A stretch of DNA of 21,431 nt from Firmicutes bacterium UBA6648. Its GTDB lineage: Bacteria; Bacillota; Clostridia; Peptostreptococcales; Anaerovoracaceae. Below are positions 1 through 6,758 of the stretch, one piece after another. A program made the position numbers and the translations under genes. The notes beneath the pieces are model-generated. The model worked only from the letters and a program-made list of their open reading frames with translations. It had not been told where the DNA came from and did no database searches. The stretch is from positions 1 through 21,431 of the forward strand of contig DKLE01000252.1 in NCBI GenBank assembly GCA_002455605.1, read 5' to 3'. Numbering within the stretch: position 1 is the first letter of the stretch; every line of letters begins with the position of its first letter.

Positions 1-76
1 AATAAGAGTTTGGGATAAGATTGTAGAGCCAATCTACAAATAGCACAATTTAAAAATAGTATAATACTCAGCATGT

Positions 77-120
77 TAAAAGCCTGGCAAGGGGGAATGT
101 TCCGCTTTGCCGGGCTTTTA
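77..120 (-). terminator. Rho-independent terminator of the DUF134-Mrp operon
   Basis: A 14-bp stem (77-90 against 107-120, one G-T wobble) encloses a 16-nt loop. Read on the minus strand it lies about 35 nt after the Mrp stop codon and ends in a U-rich stretch (UUUUAA). The plus-strand copy also ends in CTTTTA, so it may act in both directions on whatever gene lies left of the window. The rest of bases 1-154 holds no gene; a small TTGTAGA/TCTACAA inverted repeat near 22-41 has no assignable role. Confidence 0.75.
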
Positions 121-154
121 GCTTACCTTATAACAAATTTTATCGGCTAAGTTC

Positions 155-1387
155 TCAATGACAGCTGCCGCCGCATCCGTGGCCGCTGCTGCCGCATTGG
201 CAGCTTTCTTCACTATGGTCATGGCTGTGATGATCACAAGTAGCCTTTTCTGTAGATTGCAGTCCGTCTTTTAAAAATAAATCCACCAGTTGGTCAATAT
301 CACCGGAATTTCCGGCAAGCACTTTTATACCGGCCTCAGATAAAGCGGAGATGGCACCGCCTCCGATTCCTCCGCAAATTAGTACGGAGACTTGGTTATC
401 CGCAAGAAAGCCTGCCAGTTCGCTGTGTCCGCCGCAATCAGGCGTTATAATATCCTTGCTGACAATCTCTCCTTGACGAATTTCTAATATCTCAAATTGT
501 TCCGTATGACCGAAGTGCTGGAAGATCTGTCCGTTTTCATAAGGAACCGCCAGCTTCACATTTAAAGTATTTTCAATCAAATCTGCCAGACCGTCCAGCC
601 AGGTTCCGTCAAATAATTCAATCATCCCTTTATCGACGGCAGCCGCAAGCTTAGGGTTGATAGGAAGCCTGGAAACATTTTCTATGTTATATTGTTTAGC
701 GACTTCATCGATGTGGCTTTCTCCGAAAACAGAGTATTTTTTGCCGCAGTCCGGACATGAAAAATAGGACATATTTTCAACGATCCCAAGGATAGGGATA
801 TTCATTAGTTGAGCCATTTTTACCGCTTTGCCTACGATCATAGAAACCAATTCCTGAGGGGAAGTAACGATGACAATTCCATCCACAGGAATGGATTGGA
901 ATACGGTCAAAGGTACATCTCCAGTTCCGGGAGGCATATCGATAAACATAAAGTCTACATCGCCCCAAATAACTTCTGTCCAAAATTGTTTCACCGTTCC
1001 TGCAATCACAGGACCTCTCCAAACTACAGGGTCTGTATCATTTTCAAGCAATGAATTGACAGACATGGTTCTTATGCCGGTTTTTGTATCAACCGTTAAA
1101 ATTCCTGCTTCTGTTCCCGCTGCTTTTTCTTCTAAGCCAAAGGCCTTTGGTATGGAGGGACCGGTGATATCCGCATCAAGTATTGCAGTGGTGTAGTCCC
1201 GCCTATTCATCATAACTGCAAGAAGAGAAGTTACCAGAGATTTTCCCACACCGCCTTTTCCGCTGACAATACCGATGACTTTTTTTACACTGCTAAGTTC
1301 ATTCACTTCTTCAAGAAAACTTTGGGGAGCTGTTCGATCAGCACAGTCGGCACTGCAGCTCCCGCATCCATTTGAACAATCACTCAT
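155..1387 (-). CDS. Mrp/NBP35-family ATP-binding protein fused to a NifX-like domain
   Basis: A 410-residue cytosolic P-loop ATPase of the MinD/Mrp/NBP35 class, whose known members bind and transfer iron-sulfur or related metal clusters. An N-terminal Cys-rich segment (C4, C8, C11, C15) precedes the deviant Walker A motif GKGGVGKS at residues 43-50. A CPDC pair after the motif SYFS is the usual cluster-bridging CxxC of Mrp dimers. From about residue 280 comes a NifX/NifB-type dinitrogenase iron-molybdenum cofactor domain (starting VPYENGQIFQHFGHT), followed by a His/Cys-rich tail of about 25 residues. The start is set by AAAGGAGA just upstream. It is the second gene of an operon, 57 nt after the DUF134 gene. 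Mrp proteins with NifX-like domains are known from anaerobes, including the orange-protein (ORP) loci of sulfate reducers. The actual cluster and client here are unknown. Confidence 0.9.
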   Translation of the reverse strand: MSDCSNGCGSCSADCADRTAPQSFLEEVNELSSVKKVIGIVSGKGGVGKSLVTSLLAVMMNRRDYTTAILDADITGPSIPKAFGLEEKAAGTEAGILTVDTKTGIRTMSVNSLLENDTDPVVWRGPVIAGTVKQFWTEVIWGDVDFMFIDMPPGTGDVPLTVFQSIPVDGIVIVTSPQELVSMIVGKAVKMAQLMNIPILGIVENMSYFSCPDCGKKYSVFGESHIDEVAKQYNIENVSRLPINPKLAAAVDKGMIELFDGTWLDGLADLIENTLNVKLAVPYENGQIFQHFGHTEQFEILEIRQGEIVSKDIITPDCGGHSELAGFLADNQVSVLICGGIGGGAISALSEAGIKVLAGNSGDIDQLVDLFLKDGLQSTEKATCDHHSHDHSEESCQCGSSGHGCGGSCH

Positions 1388-1444
1388 TTTTTTTATCTCC
1401 TTTAATCATATTGTATTTATTTTTATCTAAAAATATTAAAAAAC

Positions 1445-1846
1445 TTAAGGAATTATGGTTGAATGGCAATGATGACGGCATCTTTTTTTACAGCCAGGGC
1501 AGCCGTTGGTTTCAAAATTCTCACAGAGAATATAATCTCCGCCTGTAATAGTCAATAATTTACCATGAACAAGAGCGTCAGCCAATTTCTTTCGGGCATC
1601 GTTATAAATTCCCTGCACTGTGGTGCGGGCGATTCCCATTTGTCCAGCGCATTCCTCTTGTGTACAGTCTTCTAAGTCCATGAGGCGTATGGTTTCATAT
1701 TCATCCACAGACATTTGGACCACATGACAGCTATCGGGAGAATTGGCAGAGAAGTCTTTTTGCGGACTGCCGTCAGGGCAAACAGGGCCAAAGCATTCTG
1801 TTACGGGCATACAGCAAACTCGTCTGAATTTACGTGGTCTAGGCAT
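1445..1846 (-). CDS. DUF134 family DNA-binding protein
   Basis: A 133-residue protein beginning MPRPRKFRRVCC, typical of the DUF134 family. These proteins have a sigma-70 region-4-like helix-turn-helix and are often found beside NifX-domain or Mrp genes, as here. The HTH lies at about residues 58-92 (CTQEECAGQMGIARTTVQG followed by a basic helix). A Cys/His-rich C-terminus (C108, C116, C119, C123, C127 with adjacent His) probably binds a metal or cluster. AAGGAG about 10 nt upstream fixes the start. It is the first gene of the operon with Mrp, and its promoter is bracketed by palindromic sites. Autoregulation in response to metal or cluster status is therefore a reasonable inference, but no target is shown by the sequence alone. 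Confidence 0.85.
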   Translation of the reverse strand: MPRPRKFRRVCCMPVTECFGPVCPDGSPQKDFSANSPDSCHVVQMSVDEYETIRLMDLEDCTQEECAGQMGIARTTVQGIYNDARKKLADALVHGKLLTITGGDYILCENFETNGCPGCKKRCRHHCHSTIIP

Positions 1847-1878
1847 AATGCTACTACTCCTTTTCTTTTATATGTTTC

Positions 1879-1890
1879 TGACATATGTCA
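1879..1890. promoter_or_regulatory. Perfect 12-bp palindrome TGACATATGTCA (putative operator)
   Basis: A perfect palindrome just downstream of the predicted transcription start of the DUF134-Mrp operon. A second, partly degenerate copy (CATATGTCA, 1921-1929) overlaps the -35 box of the same promoter. The two centres are about 39 bp apart. This arrangement would suit a repressor, plausibly the DUF134 protein itself (inference). Confidence 0.5.
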
Positions 1891-1902
1891 TTCAATAGAT
1901 TT

Positions 1903-1930
1903 ATCATAACACTTTTCAATCATATGTCAA
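1903..1930 (-). promoter_or_regulatory. Sigma-A-type promoter of the DUF134-Mrp operon
   Basis: On the minus strand, -35 TTGACA (1930-1925) is followed after 16 bp by -10 TATGAT (1908-1903). This is a near-consensus housekeeping promoter, with a predicted start near 1896, about 50 nt before the DUF134 ATG. Confidence 0.7.
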
Positions 1931-1946
1931 TAATTAAAATAAGTAA

Positions 1947-1975
1947 TTGAACCTGTAGTACCGGAATGTTATTAT
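1947..1975 (+). promoter_or_regulatory. Sigma-A-type promoter of the sigma-54 activator gene
   Basis: TTGAAC (1947-1952), a 17-bp spacer and TATTAT (1970-1975) give a good housekeeping promoter. The predicted start is near 1982, leaving a leader of about 20 nt with an AGAGGA ribosome binding site before ATG 2004. It is divergent from the DUF134 promoter, and the two -35 boxes lie only about 16 bp apart. Confidence 0.6.
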
Positions 1976-2003
1976 TATAACAAAGGAAGAGAGGAACGGC
2001 CGT

Positions 2004-3338
2004 ATGATAAAATTTGAGACAATATTAAATGCTATGGATGAAGGTGTTCTTATAGTCAATGAAGAAAATAAGATCGTATATTTTAATAATGCGTATGGTG
2101 ATTTTATCGGTCATCCTTTAGAAGAAGTAAAAGGCTTGATTTTGACTGAAATCCGCAAGGGAGCAAGAATGCCTCAGGTTTTAAAAACAGGAAAGCCAAT
2201 GGAAGTGGTCTTTAGGGAAGAGAAGGGGGAAGAATATTTTGCAAATATTTACCCTATCTTCGAGAACGGAAAGCTAAAAGGCGGCATTTCAACGGTTACG
2301 TTTTTAAAGAATGCCAAATTTATTATGGACACGTTAAAAGAACTTGAAAAAAAGCAAGCGGATTTAAAAGAAAGAATGAGACATACCAATGGAACAAGAT
2401 ATGAGTTCCAAGATATAATTTGTCAAAGTTCTGCTTCTATAAAATGTGTGGAAGCTGCTAAGAAAATTGCTCAATCGGATATTTCTGTCCTCATTGACGG
2501 AGAGAGCGGTTGCGGCAAAGAATTATATGCACAGTCTATTCATAATGAAAGTCTGCGGAAAGAATATCCATTTGTAGCAATTAATTGTGCCGCTCTTAAC
2601 GGAAACATTCTTGAAAGTGAGCTCTTTGGGTATGAGGGCGGTTCTTTTACCGGGTCAAATAAGAATGGCAAACCGGGCATTTTTGAAATCGCTGAAAGAG
2701 GTACTATTTTTTTAGATGAAGTCTCCGAGTTGGATTATAACCTTCAGGCTAAATTGCTTCGGGTTATTCAGGAAAGAAAAATAAGACGTGTCGGAGGAAC
2801 TTCTGAGATTGACATTGATGTAAGAATTATATGTGCCTGCAATGTAGACTTAATGAAATATATTGAAGACAAAAAATTCAGGAAAGACTTGTATTATCGA
2901 ATTTCAACTTTCCCTTTGCATCTTCCCCCTCTCAGAGAGCGCAGAGAGGATATTATTCCTCTTGTGGAAAAGCATCTCAAAGTGCTTGGAATTCAGCAGA
3001 AGAGAAACCTATCCATAAGCGAAGAAGCAAAAATGATTCTTTATAAGTATGATTGGCCGGGGAATGTAAGGGAATTGAACAATGTACTGGAATATAGCAC
3101 AGTAGTTTGCCATGACAATGAAATAGGCGTTTCAAGTCTGCCTCCTTCGGTACTCGCCGACTGGAATAAAAGTGATTACCACTTTAAGCCATTGGCAGAG
3201 GCGGTACGACTATTTGAGAAGGAACAGATAAAAAAGGCAGTGGAGCTTTATGGAGGAACGGTGGAAGATAAAAAATATATTGCTGAGAAGCTGGGAATAT
3301 CACTGGCTACCCTTTATAATAAATTGAACGATCAGTAA
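2004..3338 (+). CDS. PAS-domain sigma-54-dependent transcriptional activator
   Basis: A 444-residue enhancer-binding protein. Residues about 1-105 form a PAS sensor domain, joined by a short coiled-coil-like linker (about 110-128) to an AAA+ domain with Walker A GESGCGKE near 167-174. The sigma-54 contact loop reads GSFTGS at 213-218, a mild variant of GAFTGA. Walker B is in GTIFLDEVSELD, and FRKDLYYRISTFPLHLPPLR is the arginine-finger region. The C-terminus is a Fis-type HTH (about 415-444). The gene lies directly upstream of a consensus -24/-12 promoter and three inverted repeats, so it almost certainly activates the transporter-AtuA operon that follows. The PAS domain probably senses the substrate or a related metabolite (inference). 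The protein is full length, with no sign of damage. Confidence 0.93.
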   Translation: MIKFETILNAMDEGVLIVNEENKIVYFNNAYGDFIGHPLEEVKGLILTEIRKGARMPQVLKTGKPMEVVFREEKGEEYFANIYPIFENGKLKGGISTVTFLKNAKFIMDTLKELEKKQADLKERMRHTNGTRYEFQDIICQSSASIKCVEAAKKIAQSDISVLIDGESGCGKELYAQSIHNESLRKEYPFVAINCAALNGNILESELFGYEGGSFTGSNKNGKPGIFEIAERGTIFLDEVSELDYNLQAKLLRVIQERKIRRVGGTSEIDIDVRIICACNVDLMKYIEDKKFRKDLYYRISTFPLHLPPLRERREDIIPLVEKHLKVLGIQQKRNLSISEEAKMILYKYDWPGNVRELNNVLEYSTVVCHDNEIGVSSLPPSVLADWNKSDYHFKPLAEAVRLFEKEQIKKAVELYGGTVEDKKYIAEKLGISLATLYNKLNDQ

Positions 3339-3380
3339 CAAACAGGATGGTTTCTAAAGGATTAGAAATCATCCTGTTTG
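3339..3380 (+). terminator. Long hairpin after the activator gene, overlapping an enhancer site
   Basis: An almost perfect stem begins right after the activator stop codon. CAAACAGGATG (3339-3349) pairs with CATCCTGTTTG (3370-3380), a G-T wobble follows, then TTTCTAA pairs with TTAGAAA around a 4-nt AGGA loop, giving 19 bp in all. The downstream T-tract is weak (TTTCTAAT). The inner half is the first activator inverted repeat, so the element may serve both as RNA terminator and as DNA enhancer site. Confidence 0.55.
3351..3368. promoter_or_regulatory. Upstream activator site 1 (TTTCTAA-N4-TTAGAAA)
   Basis: An 18-bp inverted repeat with 7-bp arms and a 4-bp centre. It is one of three copies in the 200 bp upstream of the sigma-54 promoter, centred about 197 bp before the predicted start. 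The preceding activator is the natural binding partner. Confidence 0.65.
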
Positions 3381-3398
3381 TTTCTAATATATTAGAAA
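3381..3398. promoter_or_regulatory. Upstream activator site 2, perfect palindrome TTTCTAATATATTAGAAA
   Basis: The best copy of the repeat, a perfect 18-bp palindrome. Its centre is exactly 30 bp (about three helical turns) from that of site 1, so bound dimers would lie on the same DNA face. Confidence 0.7.
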
Positions 3399-3450
3399 CG
3401 GATAGAGTGCATAGCTTAAGACTATAATTATATAAGAAATATTAATAAAG

Positions 3451-3468
3451 ATTCTAATATTTTAGAAA
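3451..3468. promoter_or_regulatory. Upstream activator site 3 (degenerate copy)
   Basis: ATTCTAATATTTTAGAAA matches the inverted repeat with one outer mismatch. Its centre is 70 bp after site 2, roughly seven helical turns, and about 97 bp before the predicted sigma-54 start. Confidence 0.55.
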
Positions 3469-3530
3469 AAGTTTGATAAATTTTTAATTATTAAAAGGGG
3501 CAAAGGGTGGTTTTTCAATGAAAATACAAT

Positions 3531-3546
3531 TGGCATGCAAATTGCT
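3531..3546 (+). promoter_or_regulatory. Sigma-54 (-24/-12) promoter
   Basis: TGGCATG-CAAA-TTGCT matches the consensus TGGCAYR-N4-TTGCW at every defined position. The GG and GC elements have the required spacing, with a predicted start near 3556. It drives the transporter and AtuA genes, about 80 nt upstream of the transporter start codon. Confidence 0.92.
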
Positions 3547-3633
3547 ATATATCATGGTACAAAGATGAAAAGCCAATGGCCAAGGGAATTCACTTGTGAA
3601 TAGTATTACTTAGTAAAGAAAAGGAGAATGGTT

Positions 3634-4938
3634 ATGTCATTAGCACTTATTGGATTTTTAACAATTGTCATAATGCTCACATTAATTATGACGAAAAAGC
3701 TACAGACACTTCTTGCACTTATTATTGTACCTATTATAGGATGCCTGGTTGCAGGCCAAGGGGCCCAGCTGGGAGCTTTTATTACTGACGGATTAAAAAA
3801 TATTGCCCCTACCGGTGTAATGTTTATTTTTGCTATTCTATTCTTTGGCATCATGTCAGATGCAGGTACATTCGATCCTATCGTTAAAGGAATTTTAAGA
3901 GTAGTGGGAAAAGATCCAGTGAAAATCTGTATCGGTACTTTCTTGCTTGCAGCGATTGTTCATTTAGATGGTTCCGGAGCGGTTACATTTTTAATTGCTA
4001 TTCCCGCATTGCTGCCTTTATATCAGAAATTAGGCATGAGGGCAACTACTCTTGCAACACTGGTTGCCCTTGGCGCAGGTATTATGAACATGCTTCCGTG
4101 GGGCGGCCCTACTTTAAGAGCTATAACTGCTTTAAAGTCTGATATTAACGGTATATTTAATCCCATGCTGATACCGATGATTGCTGGATTTGTTACAATT
4201 CTTATTATTGCGGTATTTTTGGGAAGAGCCGAGAAAAGAAGGCTGGGAGATACGTTAAACAACATCCATTTGGATGAATTGGAGAATGAAGAAACCCAAG
4301 AACAGGCGGAATTAAAAAGACCCAAGCTGTTTGCAGTCAATATTGTTTTAATTATTGCTGCTGTTGCAGTTATGCTGAAATCAATACTGCCGCCTGCCGC
4401 TGTATTTATGATTGGAACGGCGTTGGCATTACTGATAAATTATCCGGATATTAAAGTTCAAAAAGAAAGAGTGGATTCGCATGCAAAGGCAGCTCTGATG
4501 ATGGCGTCTATGCTATTTGCGGCAGGTTCTTTTATCGGAATCATGCAGGGCTCCGGCATGCTTACTGCTTTGGCTAAAGCTATTGTAACCTTTATCCCTA
4601 CATCTCTGGGCGGTTTTATACCGATTTTGGTGGGCGTATTAGGGGTTCCCCTGAGCTTAGTATTCGATCCGGATTCTTATTATTATGGAGTACTTCCTGT
4701 ATTATCTCAGGCTGTAGAAATGATGGGAGGCGATCCACTGGCTATCGCAAGAGCTTCTATAGCAGGTCAGATGACCTTAGGGTTCCCGATCAGTCCGCTG
4801 ACAGGGGCTACTTTTCTGCTTACTGGTCTTACAGGACTGGATCTGGCGGAACACCAGAGAAAAACTCTACCTTTGGCCTGGGGGGCATCTATAGTAGTCG
4901 TAATCGTTGCGGCCGTAACTGGTGTAATTGCTTTTTAA
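3634..4938 (+). CDS. CitMHS-family carboxylate (citrate-type) transporter
   Basis: A 434-residue, very hydrophobic membrane protein of about 11-12 transmembrane segments, resembling the CitMHS citrate-metal:H+ symporters. Family-like features are the polar HLDGSGAVTFLIA segment in the first half, LPWGGPTLRA in the middle and FDPDSYYYGVLP in the second half. A charged cytoplasmic loop (about residues 200-230) splits the two halves. The chosen start is ATG 3634, 7 nt after AGGAG (3622-3626); the in-frame ATG at 3628 sits too close to that site. It is the first gene of the sigma-54 operon. The substrate is probably a di- or tricarboxylate, but CitMHS relatives have varied specificity and the partner AtuA gene argues against a simple citrate pathway. 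Confidence 0.85.
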   Translation: MSLALIGFLTIVIMLTLIMTKKLQTLLALIIVPIIGCLVAGQGAQLGAFITDGLKNIAPTGVMFIFAILFFGIMSDAGTFDPIVKGILRVVGKDPVKICIGTFLLAAIVHLDGSGAVTFLIAIPALLPLYQKLGMRATTLATLVALGAGIMNMLPWGGPTLRAITALKSDINGIFNPMLIPMIAGFVTILIIAVFLGRAEKRRLGDTLNNIHLDELENEETQEQAELKRPKLFAVNIVLIIAAVAVMLKSILPPAAVFMIGTALALLINYPDIKVQKERVDSHAKAALMMASMLFAAGSFIGIMQGSGMLTALAKAIVTFIPTSLGGFIPILVGVLGVPLSLVFDPDSYYYGVLPVLSQAVEMMGGDPLAIARASIAGQMTLGFPISPLTGATFLLTGLTGLDLAEHQRKTLPLAWGASIVVVIVAAVTGVIAF

Positions 4939-4997
4939 TGAATAGTGGCTGGCGTGAGGATGTTTTTGTCAGCAATAAATGAGGAGATGATATAGAG

Positions 4998-6350
4998 ATG
5001 AAAAAGATTAGAATCGGAAGCGGAGCCGGATATGCCGGTGACCGTATTGAACCGGCAGTTGAATTGATGGAAAAAGGAAATCTGGATTACATTATGTTCG
5101 AATGCCTTGCTGAAAGAACTATTGCCATCGGACAGCAGGATAAAATGAAAGATCCGAAGAAGGGATACAATCAGCTATTGGAAGCAAGAATGAGAAAAAT
5201 CCTTCCTTTGGCGAAAAAAAACAGCATAAAGGTAATCACAAATATGGGTGCGGCAAATCCCCTTGCAGCGGCAGAGGTAACAGTTGCACTGGCAAAGGAG
5301 TTAGGGGTGACTGGGCTGAAAATAGCAGCGGTAACGGGAGATGATATATTTGACGACATAAAGAAATATTATGACAACAATATACTGGAACTGGACTGTC
5401 CTTTAGGAGATATCCAAGAGTCGATTTTATCCACTAATGTGTACTGCGGAGCGGATGGAATCATCGAAGCACTCAACAATAAAGCAGACATTATTATCAC
5501 AGGAAGGGTATCAGACCCGGCACTTGCTATCGGACCGCTGGTGTATGAATTCGGATGGAATCTTGAGGATAATCCGGATCAAATGGGTCAGGCTGTTTTG
5601 GTGGGTCATCTGCTGGAGTGCGGAGGACAGGTAACCGGAGGCTATTATGCTGATCCCGGATATAAAGATGTTCCCAAGCTGGAAAGATTGGGATTTCCGT
5701 TAATAGAAATTGACGAAACCGGAGAGTTCATTGTAACTAAGGTAGAAGGCTCCGGCGGAATAGTAACCACGGATACCTGCAAGGAACAGATGCTTTATGA
5801 GATTCATAATCCGGAAAGGTACATGACACCGGACGTGATCGCCGATTTTTCTCATGTTACCTTTACCGAAGAAGGCAAGGACCGGGTAAAGGCGGCGCAT
5901 GCTACCTCCCATGGAAAGCCGGAAACGCTTAAAGTAAGTGTTGGCTATAAGGATTGCTTTATCGGAGAAGGTGAAATCAGTTACGGCGGATTAAATTGTA
6001 TGAATCGGGCTAAGCTGGCTGCGGATATTGTCGAAAAACGCCTACAGTTAATAGGCGTTGAGATGGAAGAATACAGAAGCGATTTTATCGGATATAACTC
6101 ACTGTATAAAAGCCAGATTTCCGATCAATTTGCTCCCAATCATTTTTCAGAAATCAGAGTCAGATGTTCAGGCAGAACAAAAGACAAACACAACGCTGAG
6201 TTAATTGCCAATGAAGTGGAAGCTCTTTATACAAACGGACCGGCCGGAGGAGCAGGAGCAACGAAGAAGGTTTCTGAAGTCGTTTCAATTTGTTCGATTT
6301 TTGTCCCAAGAGAAATTGTGGACATAAAAATTGCATATCAGGAGGTGTAA
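4998..6350 (+). CDS. AtuA-family protein (DUF1446), large subunit of a split pair
   Basis: A 450-residue soluble protein. The N-terminus (RIGSGAGYAGDRIEPAVEL, then FECLAERTIA) is diagnostic of the AtuA/DUF1446 family. AtuA was named from acyclic terpene (citronellol/geraniol) utilisation in Pseudomonas, but its reaction has not, to my knowledge, been settled. The conserved region also has GRVSDPALAIGPL, a Gly-rich ECGGQVTGGYY segment and VEGSGGIVTTDT. In many relatives a C-terminal domain of about 100 residues is fused; here that domain is the next gene. GAGGAG (4981-4986) lies 11 nt upstream. Position after a carboxylate transporter suggests an acyl or carboxylate substrate rather than a terpene (inference). 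Confidence 0.85.
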   Translation: MKKIRIGSGAGYAGDRIEPAVELMEKGNLDYIMFECLAERTIAIGQQDKMKDPKKGYNQLLEARMRKILPLAKKNSIKVITNMGAANPLAAAEVTVALAKELGVTGLKIAAVTGDDIFDDIKKYYDNNILELDCPLGDIQESILSTNVYCGADGIIEALNNKADIIITGRVSDPALAIGPLVYEFGWNLEDNPDQMGQAVLVGHLLECGGQVTGGYYADPGYKDVPKLERLGFPLIEIDETGEFIVTKVEGSGGIVTTDTCKEQMLYEIHNPERYMTPDVIADFSHVTFTEEGKDRVKAAHATSHGKPETLKVSVGYKDCFIGEGEISYGGLNCMNRAKLAADIVEKRLQLIGVEMEEYRSDFIGYNSLYKSQISDQFAPNHFSEIRVRCSGRTKDKHNAELIANEVEALYTNGPAGGAGATKKVSEVVSICSIFVPREIVDIKIAYQEV

Positions 6351-6353
6351 AAA

Positions 6354-6653
6354 ATGAAATTAAAAGACATAGCACATTCTCGAACAGGAGACAAAGGAGA
6401 TATTTCAAATATCTCTTTGATACCGTATGATGAAAAGGACTATCCGATGTTAAAAGAGAAAATTACACCGGAAAGAGTAAAGGCATATTTCGGAGAGATT
6501 TGTAAGGGCGAAGTTGTTCGATATGACATAGACAGCATTTGTGCCATGAATTTTGTTCTGGATAAAACCTTAGGGGGAGGAGTAACCAGATCCCTGGCCC
6601 AGGACAAACACGGAAAAGCTCTTTGCATGGCACTCATGGAAATGGAGATTTAA
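6354..6653 (+). CDS. AtuA C-terminal-domain protein, small subunit
   Basis: A 99-residue protein with the signature of the AtuA C-terminal (ferredoxin-fold-like) domain: LKDIAHSRTGDKGDISNISL near the start, ERVKAYFGEICKGEVVRYD in the middle and NFVLDKTLGGGVTRSLAQD near the end. It starts 3 nt after the large-subunit stop codon, with AGGAGGTG upstream, so the two are translationally linked and probably form one complex. The split leaves both parts intact; no frameshift is visible at the junction. It is the last gene of the sigma-54 operon. No clear hairpin terminator follows, only T-rich sequence at 6654-6700. Confidence 0.85.
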   Translation: MKLKDIAHSRTGDKGDISNISLIPYDEKDYPMLKEKITPERVKAYFGEICKGEVVRYDIDSICAMNFVLDKTLGGGVTRSLAQDKHGKALCMALMEMEI

Positions 6654-6758
6654 CTATTTTTAGTTTTAGGTTTTTTATCTGCGCTATTTTTATTATAATT
6701 ATAAGTGTCCAAGTAAAATATGAATCAAATAATTGTGATTAAATAAAGGAGTGCAGAT

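Noticed and set aside
1..154. Possible gene end or RNA gene at the left edge
   Set aside because: No coding frame with a start and ribosome site and no tRNA-like fold could be seen; only the operon terminator and one small inverted repeat.
2640..2657. GSFTGS instead of GAFTGA as a sign that the activator no longer works with sigma-54
   Set aside because: The key F, T and G residues are kept, Ala/Ser exchange is mild, and a consensus -24/-12 promoter lies directly downstream.
4939..4997. Possible hairpin or second promoter between the transporter and AtuA genes
   Set aside because: Only short imperfect pairings without a U-tract and no sigma-54 or sigma-A promoter match were seen; the two genes are best read as one operon.
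6693..6704. Perfect palindrome TTATAATTATAA upstream of the MocR gene as an operator
   Set aside because: It is pure A/T in a very AT-rich gap, is not repeated nearby, and could as well be part of a promoter; too weak to annotate.
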